Of a stretch of DNA of 64,000 nucleotides, positions 1 through 11,055 are shown piece after piece. A model generated the notes under the pieces. It did no database searches, was not told the origin of the DNA, and saw only the letters and a program-made list of their open reading frames with translations. The DNA comes from Agelaius tricolor. Its lineage: Eukaryota; Chordata; Aves; Passeriformes; Icteridae. Position numbers and translations under genes: made by a program. Position 1 is the first letter of the stretch. Every line of letters begins with the position of its first letter. The stretch lies in assembly GCA_023055355.1 (NCBI GenBank), contig JALJCS010000024.1, forward strand, positions 9,997,501 to 10,061,500, given 5' to 3'.

Positions 1-1423
1 TAACTTGCTTAACATATAATTTGAGTGCTAAAGCATCTCTCAGTAATTTCTTCATGTGTTCATTGACTTGTAAATGCAGGCATCTGCTCTCTCTAGTGAA
101 TGCTCTAGTGTCAAAGAACTCGCCAATCTTTTTACTCACCTAATTCCATTGACTGCATATTCCCCCGCCTTAGGAATCTCTTCTTTAATAACACTGACTG
201 CAGTTATATAGCAAATGTAATACAAATAAAGTGTCTGGAATAAAAGATGGGATAAATTAGGCAGAAGTTTATTTTTAGGTTACTGATTATATTGATGATT
301 GCCATTATTAACAAGAGTACTCTTTGTGCTATGCAGCAATTTTTACAATGAAGTTGTACTCTCATCATTGAGTTGTCATGAAAGAGCAGGGAACTTGCTG
401 GCAGGCATATCTGGGTTAGGCTGCACTAACTCATTACAAACTCCTGAAGTAGGATTACATAAATGGGACCCTATCTTCTCAGGTTAAATATAGTTCTGTA
501 GTTTAATCTAATATGTGGCTGCTGTAAAATCTATGTTGACTGGCAGCAGTAGTCTGATCTGTCTGCCTTTTCAGTGCTATGCTTAAAGCAAGACAACCAA
601 AACACAAGATTCCATCTTTAATGGAATTCAGTATGAATTTATTGCTGTTATTTGGGGTGTGTTGGGTTTTTAAAAATGAAAATATTAACAAGTCAGACTG
701 GAATAAACTTGAAATATGTACATCACAATTGTCCCTAATCTACAGTATCTTAATCAAGTTATAAAAAAAAAATTACTTTTCTTGACTTAGGCTATAATCT
801 TGAATCTTATTTCAGCAAAAGTAGAGATGATGTTAGTTCTACGAAATCTATAAAATAAAATACAAATTTTGTATTATATCACAATAACAGAGAGTAAAGG
901 AAATGTATTCATTCTATAGGAATAGATATATTCCCTTGGCATCTTTTTTTGATCTGCTAGATTTACATCAAAATTAGAAGTTCATGACATAGTTTATAGA
1001 AGCAGTGTTCCTTAGTGAGATTTGGAATATTATTTTTATTTTTATATTGCTGCTCTATACTTCTATAATTATTTTAAAACACAATTTTCTGGGGACATTA
1101 TTCTAATTTTTGTTTTCCATTCAAAAGGTTGAAAAAAAACCCCAAACAAAAACCCAAAAATGCCCTTTTTCTAACATTAGAGTTCAGGTAGGTTTTAAAC
1201 ATCTTTATCAATTTCTTTGTAGGGGCTTACCTTGACCTGCAGTCAAAAATGACATTTTTTCATACAGTTGTCAGGATGCATATTTGTGTGTGTTCATTAG
1301 GTATATGTTAGTGGTTATACACAGCAGTCACATAGATTGAAAAGATTCTTTCCAGTGCCTTGATTTACCATTTTGATCTCAAAAAGCCTTTTGTTGAATG
1401 AATGAACTGTGGTGTTCGTTCTG
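1..1423. other. Non-coding, no recognised element
   Basis: AT-rich. Only short homopolymers (A8-A9 near 763-773, and an A/C run near 1133-1158) stand out. The ORFs of about 60 codons on both strands have no family resemblance. Confidence 0.7.
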
Positions 1424-1529
1424 CTGGGGCTCTGAGCAACCCAGTTCAGTGGGAGGTGTCCCTGCCCATGGCAAGGGGTAGGAATGATCTTTATGGTCCC
1501 TTCCAACCCAAACCAGTCTGGGATTGTGA
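1424..1529 (+). mobile_element. CR1 LINE 3'-end fragment
   Basis: The extreme 3' tail of a CR1 retrotransposon in sense orientation. It shows the hallmark run GTGGGAGGTGTCCCTGCCCA, then a diverged GATGATCTTTAAGGTCCC-like segment and CCTTCCAACCCAAACC, and ends in a decayed ATTCTGTGA-like tail. It is 5'-truncated to about 100 bp, typical of CR1. Confidence 0.85.
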
Positions 1530-4500
1530 GCAGGGCTGCATTTCACAGTGCTGAACTCTCCAGCTTCTCCCTGTTACAGCCTGAGCTGCATTTCTTAGTG
1601 CAGCCTTGCACTTTATCTGTGAGTGTGTGGGGCACACCAGAGCTGAAGTTGTGCTCTCTTCAAGGTGTGCTGTCAGTGCCACGACTGCTGAAGGTGCATG
1701 TGCACATCCAGCACAGAGCATGGCTTGAAATGAGGGGGAGCCTTAGCTGAAGACATGATGAGCACAATTCATATTCATAATTGCTGTTGAAATTTTTGTT
1801 CTTGGATAAATGTGGACAAGTCTGATAAGGTTATGCCATGCCCACCGAGTACAGTCCAGTTACAAGTTCAAGTCATAGTAGTAAATTTATTTCTATAAAA
1901 CAAAATCTCTGAGTAGCTGGGAATCTCAGTCCTTTGTTTAATTCACTGCTGCAAGTAAATTCTCTGGGTTTTATATATTATTGCATCCTAAACAGATTGT
2001 TTACATTAATAAGTTAATGAGAACATAAAGTAATTAATTTCATTCTCTTAATTTGCTAAAGAAAAGGAAAATTATTTATTGGCCTTAAGTCTTTATTTGA
2101 AAGTCTAGGAGCTGTGGAAATCATACATGTGGAATAAACCAAATTCTCACAGGAGTATTTCCTTTAGAAACATCTCACTGTTTTTTATGACAGTCTTCTA
2201 AATAAAGATATAAAGTTGTTTTATGGCTTGCTTTAGAAATGTAAAAGGCAAGGGCAATATTTTTGGTGTACTTCAGGGGTTTTCTGGTAGAAGGAAGCTT
2301 AGATATGGAACAATAGTAAGAAAATAGGCCTTTCTGATAAATCACAATGAGAATTTAGTGCTTGAGACCAAACACAGCTTGATGTAAGGGATTTTCAGAG
2401 AACTCTCATAAATCCAGTATCCAAGATCAGAACTGGAGAAAATGTGGTGTTTTTTAAAAACTTGCAGGAGACAAATATACTTGGCTATTGCAACACATTC
2501 TGTTTCCATTTGCTTTAAAATTATTTTTTTAATCCTCAGCTATAAGGAGAAAAAAAAAAAAGAAACCTGAAAACTGGAAAGGTTTTATTTTCAAATAACA
2601 TTTTTTACAAACACTTTTTATTTAAAATAGATTTCCTTATTTTTGCTTTATTTGTATTATTTTACCAGGCACAGAGCAGCATTTAGGAAGGACTTCTAGT
2701 TAACCAGTAAATTTTAAACAATTTTGACTTTTTGTTAGCTTCCCAGAAAAACTTCTCAGATTGCATCTGAAAATGCAGCTGATACTTCTATTGCTTCCAC
2801 TCGAATTTTAGGTCTTTTGAACAAGGACTACCCTGTATTATTAATTCTAGCTTTGTTGTCAAGGAAATAAATGTGATAATGCATCCAGTATGTTCTAGCA
2901 TGTGTTAAAAGTATTGTAGACATGTGACATATGCTTTAACAAGATGTGGCTTTGCTAGTTTGAGTCTTTCCTTGAGCTTTTCATCTGTGCCAGCTTAGGC
3001 TGGGTTTTTTTCATCTGGACAAGACTTACAGTATTTTCACAGCTGTGTTTTTGACCCCTAGATAAAGGCAGAGTGTTTATGTGGCAAGCAGTCATTTTCA
3101 GCTAGGTTCTCCTTGCTTTTCTGGAATTTCAAGTTATAATGATTGTTAATGGTGTAAGTAAACTACGTTGTCCAGATGAACTCTGAAATTGATTGCTTTT
3201 CAACTCACACAGTAATTGATGCTCTTGGTATATTTGGGTGTATGTTTAATACTTTGATTGATGATCTAGAAATAAGTTCCAGGATAGCAAAATTACTGCC
3301 AAACAATTTTTATTTTGGAGTAGGTGAATGAACACAAATTGCTCTCTATAGTCTGGGAAGAATGTCTTATTATCAGGATATTTTGCAGGTGTTACTACAA
3401 AAAAGGCCTTCTATCAGCAGTCAATGTATCTAATTTACATTTCAAATTATTTAGAGTATAGTATTTGCCTGAAATGTGACACATGGGTTAGAAATAATTG
3501 GTTACAAAGTTACAAGTTTCATATTTCAGTTAGAAAATGTGGACAGAAGCTGTAAGAGAGTGGTTTGTAAGGCCAGCAGCCACAGAGCAGCTGTATTTCT
3601 GCCTGAAATTTCTTACAAGGATGTGCAGATGAACTGCATTGAATTGCTGTTGCATGCCCTAGGTGGTTACTAAATGCATCAGTAATTTCTACTTCTTAGA
3701 AGTCTTGGCTTGCTCGCTGTTCATAATTTTTTACATTATTGGCTAATATGCAAATTCTTTCTAGGGAGGAAAAGTGAAAATACTCAGGTGAAATCCAGGT
3801 CACGGCTGCCTTGCTTTGTGTTTTGTATCTCTAGTTCAAAATAGTCCTTGCTGTGAGACAGACCTTCTCTAATGCTTTTTGCTGACTGTTTCATGTGTCT
3901 CTTGCTCTTGGTGGTATAATTAGAATTCCACTGAACTGAAGCACTTTAGTGTGAAATAAATTTTATTTATTTTATCTCTCTCAAGATCACCTAAATTTAA
4001 ATAATGTGTGTGCATCTGTATCTTTAAGTTTATTGGTAAGATATCTGTTGAAAAGATCACAGTGTGTTTGTTACTTCATCTTATTTTCTGACTTCAGGTT
4101 ATGTAATATTTGTACATATACTGGGTCATTGGGCATGCTTGGATTGTGGCCTGAATATCAATTTGTCTTCCTTTCACTTGAAACCAAGCTGGACATTCTT
4201 TGTTAAAATTCCCAGATCATGGTGACTTTATTGGGCCAGAGAGCAGGAAAAGAACAGCAATATTACAGCATGTTAGAGAATTTTGATTTATGTGAAAAGT
4301 ATGAGTTCCAAAAAGAGCAGCAAACAAAATATGTAAGGGGCTTATCATTTTATGTGTTACTTTTGTAGTGTGATGTCATCCTTCTGTAGCTCCCAACACA
4401 TCGTTGCTGAACTACTGACTGAAAGGCTTGCACCCCCAGTGTGTTTCATCATCATCATTCTGAATTCCTTCATTCCTCTGCCATGGAAGGATAAAAAACA

Positions 4501-4649
4501 GGTTAATTTTTGAGACACTACTTGTCTTTTTTGGGTTATACTACTGAGCCCTAGAATCCATCCATTTCTGTCCTTATTATATCTTACCAAGTCATGCTAC
4601 TGCTGTTTCAAATACCCTGTTAGTTTTCATTTGCATTGCTGTATGAAGG
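1530..4649. other. Non-coding, no recognised element
   Basis: AT-rich intronic or intergenic sequence. An A12 run lies at about 2551-2562. No exon, tRNA or repeat family was recognised. Confidence 0.7.
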
Positions 4650-5142
4650 TCTTGCTGGCGTTGGAAAATCCAGCAGCGTGTGCAGAACACTGGCAGAGGA
4701 GGGCAGTGAGGATGGTGAAGGGCCTTGGGGAAGCTCTGTGAGGAGTGGCTGAGGGCACTTGGTCTGCTCTGCCTGCAGAAGATGACATTGAAGGGGGACC
4801 TCAGTGCAGTTACAAATTCCTTGTGAGGAGAGGAGGAAGGGCAGACACTGATCTCTGCTCTGTGGTGACACTGACAGGAGCCCAGGGAATGGCCTGAAGC
4901 TGTGTCAGGGAGGTTTAGGTTGGATATCAGGAAAAGGTTCTTCACCCAGAGGCTGGTTGGGCACTGGAACAGCTCCCCAGGGAAGGGGCCACAGCACAGC
5001 CTGACAGAGCTCAAGCAGCATTTGGCCAATGCTCTCAGACACATGGTGTGACTCTGGGGGATGTCCTGTGTAGGGCCAGGAGATGGACTCAATGATCCCT
5101 GTGGGTCCCTCCCAACTCAGCCTAGGCTATGGTTCTGTGATA
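4650..5142 (+). mobile_element. CR1 LINE 3' end, about 490 bp
   Basis: A sense-strand CR1 3' end of a common avian subfamily. In order it has GAGTGGCTGAGGGCACTTGG, GGAATGGCCTGAAGCTGTGT, AGGTTTAGGTTGGATATCAG, GTTCTTCACCCAGAGGCTGG and GCACTGGAACAGCTCCCCAG, ending CTATGGTTCTGTGA. The 5' boundary is approximate. Both strands are open for up to 166 codons here, but these are chance readings through the repeat, not genes. Confidence 0.93.
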
Positions 5143-7607
5143 ATATCATCTAATGCCCAAACAAATTACATTGTCCCTCTTTCTTTAATCTCTCACCTTT
5201 CTAGAAATCTCTGTAGTGTTTCTGTGTTTCTAGTAACAGATGACAGTGGGAATTCTCGAAATGGTCTGTCCACTTCAGATGATTTAAAAATCCATTTGCC
5301 AAGTGCATCCATTTATTGCAAATGTAAAAGGTTGAGGACACACTTGTTAGCAGTGCTTTGGACAGGGAGTAAGTTAAATGGTCTTAATTTCTTCCATCAA
5401 ACAAGAATGATGAATAGAAAGTGCCACGTGTTAGGTAAGAACTGCATGTAAAATCAAAATGTCAAAATTACTTCTTGGGTCTGTTTGCAGCAAGCTGTTA
5501 AGTATAATTAATTGTATTTCTTATAATTTTTGTCTAATTTTATATTTTCAGCTAGATCAATATAGTATTTATAAATACAGGAAAATGATCACATCTACTG
5601 AACTGAATTTTTAAATTAAAAAAACTGTATGGGCTGTAGAACATTAAAATATCATTAGATGTTTAGTAGGCAGAACTGGATGAAAAAGCTGTAAGTGGCT
5701 GCTGATACAGTTTAGGACTGAATTTTATAGAAGTTTTGGAAACCAACACTGTGATGAAAAGAGCTTTTCCTGCTCCCCTGCCATACCCAGCTTCTTTTTC
5801 TCTGCCAAACTCTCCCTTGTGCTGGCTCCAGCACTTTACAGATTACGAGAAGAATTGGCTCAGAAAGAAAGCAATAAATGTTAAAGATATAGAGAAGGGA
5901 AAATGCCTCACTTTTAGCTACAGTTTGTCCTCTCTTTTGGTTTACCACAGCTGTGCACACACCTTTCTTTTTGAGGTTTTCATTGGCTTAAAATGTCCAT
6001 GAAACTATAGCCTTAATTGCAGCAAATTGCAAGGAAGGGAATGAGCACCTGTCACTGTACATCCTTCTAGGGATTACCTCTGAATATTGCTGACCAGAAA
6101 TTTAGGATATATATAGATATATTTCTATTAAAAATATCATACCAAGATATTTTCTTCAGGTTCATGCCATAGCACTCATCTCTTGTATCCTATTCCTCTG
6201 CCCCTTTCTGGTGTTTATCATGACCACTTTCCACAAGAGCAGCAGAGGTAGGTGGCCTAATCATTGATGCTCCAGAGCAGCCCTTGCTGAGTTTAACAAC
6301 TGTCACTGATTCTGTGCTGCGTTCTGCACAGCTGTGACAGGGTGTGCTCCTGTAAATCCCAGTGGTACCCTGTGGGACTGCCTGGCTGGCTGCAGCCACA
6401 GCCTTGGGTCATGCCAGCACAGCCACATCTGCCAACATCTGCTCCAGTGAGGTGCTGGGGAAGGCTGGATTCACAAACTCATGAATTACCCAGACCTAAA
6501 GATGAAATTCTTAAAATGTCTGCAGAGTAACTTCCACTCTGGAAGGATCTGAGTTTGTGTGTCTTTAGCTCAGGTGATGAATTTTTCCAAGTTAATAGAG
6601 ACTTTATTTATTGCTAAACTAGTCACTGTTCACCTGCTTTTAACTTCATCTGTATCACCAAAGGAAATTAAATCAGTAGGTGTTTCTTACTCATATATGC
6701 TGGCAAATTGGTTGCCCTAAGAGGTGCAATTACTGGATTTTTGCTCACAAATACCATCAGAGAAAGACAGGAGAGGCCTTTTCTGTGTCTGTAGAAGTCT
6801 TTTGTTCAAATTAGAGCTAACCATTGAACTGCCATTAAAAATATTGCAGGATGCCAGTTTTCTATTGAAACTAGGTCACTTTGTATAAAATAATTAAAGA
6901 TTTATTGGTCCTTAGGGAAGGTCCTAGATCTCTAGACTAATGTTTGCAGCTCTCAGTGGAGAAAAATGAATCAGTCATTTGCTGGGAAAGCATTGCAGTC
7001 ATTATCATTGTGTGAAGGGGTGTTACAATGTGGTCTTTCAATTGCACCTAAAGAAAAAAAATCTTCACCTGCTTTATTTTTTAAGAAAAGGGGATCTGAA
7101 CCACAAAAGGGGGATTTAGAGCTATATTAAGTGGAGATGCCTGCTGTAGGAAGTCTTAGCCACAGAAACACAGCTTACTGCCTGTCTTCTGCTGAGGATT
7201 GTATAGAGAGGGAAAAGTGGACTTTCTCCCTTACTGTAAAGGCAGGGGAAAGGCCAGAGGCTGCATATTCTGGATGTTTTGTGATGCTGCAATTGCCAAA
7301 CCCTCTGCAGATCTACTTTGAAATCATTAACTGAAATTTAACAGAACTACCATTATCACATGGTGCACCTTCTAGCAGTCCTGTGTCCCTCACCTGAAAT
7401 ATTCACAATATTCTTTGGATTAGTAACCAGTCTATTTTTTTCCTTCTCAGTAAGAGCTTCTAGACAGTGTTGAAAGCCATTACTGTTTATCTCCAAAATC
7501 TGCTTAAATGGCAGCAGCTTGAATACTGGGAGTACTTAGAACCTTTTGACTAATATTAATTCACTGGGCAATTGGTGTTGTCCAGAAAAATTGTGTTTGT
7601 AACCTGA
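5143..7607. other. Non-coding, no recognised element
   Basis: The AT-rich run 6100-6130 (GGATATATATAGATATATTT) and a mildly GC-rich part at 6200-6480 are the only compositional changes. No exon is supported. Confidence 0.65.
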
Positions 7608-8340
7608 TGTGAAACAAACCAATAATTACACACTTGAGAAAGACAATGGTTATTTATACCAGAGTTTCACAAGCCTGGGTGCTCACTGGTATTCCACAAA
7701 TCAAACACAACAACTATTAAAACCTTTTACTCTTTGTACATTTCAGCAAACAAAGGCATTAATATTCATTGGCTGCAGGTTGTATAGTTCTGTTATTAGT
7801 TACTGTTCTGTCTTCTGTTGGTTAATGATTCTCTCACTTCTCATGTTGATTAATTCACATACTCAGTCTTTCCCCTCTTTTGGGTCAGGGGTGTTTCTCG
7901 GGTCATGGTCTGTGAGTTGGTGCTCAGGATCTGCCCCTGCCAGGATTACCTGGTTGGAGCTGATGCAGCGCAGTTGCTGAGTTGTCTTTTATTAGTTTCT
8001 CCCTTATCTTGGGAGTTCTGCCAAATGTCCTTGCAGCCTGTAAATCCTGCATTCTTTGTGTCCACTGTCTTTGTGTACATCTGTCTTCCCAGGCTTTGTT
8101 AGCTTCCCCCGAGGTCTGAGGTCACTGAAACATGTCGAGCCCTGGACCTTAACAAGGCAATTCTACCCACATGTAATTTGTCTTTCCAACACCTGGACAT
8201 CACTTAGAGCTGGCTTGGTGGCTGCTCTCTGTTTCACAGGTTAAATCTTCCTCCTTGTTGACTAGACTGGAAAGTATACAAAGTTCAAACATCAAAAAAT
8301 ACCCTTCTTAAGAAAATTTTTACACATTCCCCATTTTACA
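7608..8340 (-). mobile_element. Candidate solo LTR, minus strand
   Basis: Read on the minus strand, the block starts TGTAAAATGGGGAATG and ends AATTATTGGTTTGTTTCACA (TG...CA), about 733 bp. It has LTR-like composition: a GC-rich middle, a CAGCCAATGAATATTAATG CCAAT-type motif, and TATAAATAACCATTGTC close to the 3' end. It differs in composition from both flanks. No matching target-site duplication is seen (CCTGA versus ACACT), so the exact boundaries or the LTR call itself may be wrong. There is no internal retroviral sequence. ORFs of 62-123 codons inside are chance. Confidence 0.45.
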
Positions 8341-8871
8341 ACACTGGAATAGCAGAGCCATAATTAAAGCAAAACATCATGAGCTGTATCAAAAAATGGT
8401 GCATATTTTAATGGCAGCTTCTTTATCAAGTGCTCCTCATTCATTCAATCATTAATTTGAAGTGTTTCATATTAACCTTATTTAAAAGGCAGTCTGCTAA
8501 GTGACAGCAGATGGTGATGGTTCTCAGCTGTAGCAGAACCTCAGAAAGTAAAACAAAGAAGTATGTCACTGTTATTAAGAGAGGAATTGATTCTATAACA
8601 AATTGTAAAGTTTTCTTTCTACCCCAAACAGTGGAAAAATTAATTTTTATTTTTTTGTTGTCTAATTTCAAGTTAATGGAGGTACCTATGTACATCAGCA
8701 TCAAATACTTTCTCTCTGTGCATGAAAGAATTTATTTTAGGGTTATTTTGAAGGGGGTTTTTCCCTCTAGCTGGGAATATCTCACATTTTTACCTGCGAA
8801 GCTAATTGACCCAATTGAGTAACTGATTCAAGTTAGCTTTCTAAAATGCAGAAAACCCAGTTTAAAAGAAG
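8341..8871. other. Non-coding spacer between LTR candidate and CR1
   Basis: AT-rich. Overlapping ORFs of 87 (minus) and 103 (plus) codons are typical chance ORFs and show no motif. Confidence 0.65.
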
Positions 8872-9086
8872 ATTGAAATTAGATGTTAGGAAGAAATTCT
8901 TCACTGTGAGGGTGGTGAGACCCTGGAATAGGCTGCCCTGAGAACTTGTGGGCGCCTCATCCCTGGAAGTGTTCAAGGTCAGGTTGAAGGGGGTCCTGTG
9001 CAGCCTGACCCCTGCCCATGAGAGGGTGGTTGAAACTAGATCATCTTTAAGTCCCTTCCAAGCTAAGCCATTCTGTAATTCTCTGA
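8872..9086 (+). mobile_element. CR1 LINE 3'-end fragment
   Basis: A 5'-truncated sense CR1 tail: ATTAGATGTTAGGAAGAAAT, TCTTCACTGTGAGGGTGGTG, a CCTGGAATAGGCTGCCC motif and TCATCCCTGGAAGTGTTCAA, then CCCTTCCAAGCTAAGCCATTC with a degenerate TTCTCTGA end. Inner deletions relative to the usual CR1 pattern are likely. Confidence 0.9.
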
Positions 9087-9598
9087 TTTTATGTTTTTAA
9101 ACTTTTTCTAAAGTAGGCAGATTTAAGAAGAAATATCAGTTGTGTATAGAACTCTAGATGGTCAGGGTTTACAGTTACCAGGTGTGCTTGAGATGATGCT
9201 GATATTAAAATTCATCTTTAGCCATTAGGAGGAAGACTGCAAACAGGCTCCTAAATAACAGTTGTTATTTCTTAATTTGAATTCTAAAAATATTTTGATT
9301 TACACTGTGTCATGATAATGTTGTATCAGTGCATAGTTTAACCCATCTATGATGTAATACAAAATTAAATCATATTATTTAATGACTGTTAGAATGATTC
9401 TTGTCCTTCCTCTTCCTGAATGTATCTTCCCATAGGCAGATAGTGTGCAGAGGAGTGGGAGGTAGAAGTGGTGCTGTGATACCTTTCTCTTCTGGTGCAG
9501 GCAAATGTCCCCAGAGGCCATTGGAAAGCAAGGCAGGACTTGCAGGTGGATGCCTGGGGGTGGGAATGCCATGCAGGGTCAGGACATCCCTGGCAAAT
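9087..9598. other. Non-coding spacer upstream of solo LTR
   Basis: AT-rich to about 9400, then a 190-bp more GC-rich stretch ending at the LTR. That stretch may be a separate unrecognised repeat into which the LTR inserted. Confidence 0.55.
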
Positions 9599-9993
9599 TG
9601 TCACAGATTTTATGAAAAATCTTTTTGCTAGGATTTTTTTCTCCTGAGAAGCTGAGAGACCTCAGGAATGAAATATAAACAATAATTATCTGCTGCTGTG
9701 GAATGCAACAGGTGCATCTGTGATTGGTCTCATGTGGTTGTCTTTAATTAATGGCCAATCACAGTCCAGCTGTCTCAGACTCTCTGGTCAAGCACAAGAT
9801 TTTATCATCATTCCTTTCCTTTCCTTGCTCGCCTTCTGATGAAATCCTTTCTTCTCTTCTTTTAGTATAGTTTTAATATACCATTTTCTTTTAATATAAT
9901 ATCTATCATAAAATAATAAATCAGCCTTCTGAAACATGGAGTGAAGATTCTCATCTCTTCCCTCATCCTGGGACCCCTGTGAACACCCCCACA
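9599..9993 (+). mobile_element. Solo LTR of an endogenous retrovirus (ERV-L-like)
   Basis: This 395-bp element begins TGTCACAGATTTTATG and ends CCCCCACA (TG...CA). The flanks are CAAAT (9594-9598) and CAAAC (9994-9998), a 4-of-5 match to a 5-bp target-site duplication. An AATAAA polyadenylation signal lies at 9915-9920, and a CCAAT-type motif pair (GGCCAATCACAGTCC) lies about 150 bp in. The sequence strongly resembles a songbird LTR family known to me from memory. No second LTR or internal retroviral sequence is nearby, so it is a recombination-derived solo LTR with no coding capacity. Confidence 0.78.
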
Positions 9994-10870
9994 CAAACCA
10001 GCACCTCTGGTTATGCAAGGCTCTGCTGGTGCTTTGTGTTGTCACGAGGGCAGAGCTGTTTCTGTCAGTGTACCACAGCAAAGGAGTCTCTCTGAAGGAT
10101 GATCAAGGACAGATTTTTAATACTTTTTGACACAGATGCATTAATGCTGTTGCTAAAGGAATGGAAAAAATTCTTTTAAATTTTGTTAGATGAAATCACA
10201 TTATCACGTAGCAGGATTTGGTTTAGATGGGAAAGATCATATCATGTTGCTTCTTATACTGCTTATTCATCTGTTTGGGACATTGTTCTTTTGATTTGAA
10301 GAATTTTCCAAGGTGTTAAGTTGTTGGCTCTGGGGCATGAATATACAGATATTTGTCCCATAGTAAATCTTACTCTCCTTCTACACCTGAATTAAAGCAG
10401 AAGAGTATCTTCTGCTGTGATGACATTCTGGCAGAGTAGTAAGCTCTCAGATGTCACAGACAGATACAAAGATTAGCATTTTTAAAAAATTGCTGAAGAA
10501 CTCTGGTTATTCTTGTGACTATTAGTGTTGGAGCATTGATATATACTCTATAATGAAGAAAAAGAAAAATGAGGTTGCTTTTTGTTCTGTGGTTTACAGG
10601 AGTTTGAAGACAGTTTGTGCAAATATATTGATTTTGTGACAATAAAACATTTTAGGTATGAAGTGTAGCCCTTCTATTTTGTAGCACAAAAATTTTGTAG
10701 TGATTTTAGAAGTTGGTTTTGTAAGGCAAATGAAGTATACTTTTCATTTTTTCATGATAATAAATAAATATACCTTCAGATTTGTTAGGCCATTTCATAG
10801 GTAATTGTTTTAAACTAAAGAAGGGTACATTCAGACAAGCTATAAGGAAATTTTTTTTTCTTTTTGCAGA
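9994..10870. other. Non-coding, no recognised element
   Basis: Starts with about 90 bp of GC-richer DNA continuing the pre-LTR composition (CAAACCAGCACCTCTGGTTA...), then AT-rich sequence to the next CR1. Nothing else is seen. Confidence 0.6.
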
Positions 10871-11055
10871 TAGGGTGGTGAAACACCAGAGCAGGGTGCC
10901 CCCAGGGGTGGTAGATGCCCCATCTCTGGCAGCATTCAAGGCCAAGCTGGAGGATCCCATGAGCAGCCTGTCCTGGTTGAAGGATGGCCCTGCTCATTGC
11001 AAGGGTTTGGGCTGGATGACCTTTAAAGGTCCATTTAACCCAAAGTGTTCTGTGA
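10871..11055 (+). mobile_element. CR1 LINE 3'-end fragment
   Basis: Sense CR1 3' tail: GCAGGGTGCCCCCAGGGGTG, a CATCTCTGGCAGCATTCAAG motif, GGGCTGGATGACCTTTAAAG, and a tail of the CATTTAACCCAAAGTGTTCTGTGA type. It is about 185 bp and 5'-truncated. Confidence 0.88.

Noticed and set aside
4592..5092. 166-codon minus-strand ORF
   Set aside because: It is antisense to a recognisable CR1 3' end. No protein family resemblance.
7609..7980. 123-codon + strand ORF
   Set aside because: It lies within the candidate minus-strand LTR and has no recognisable domain.
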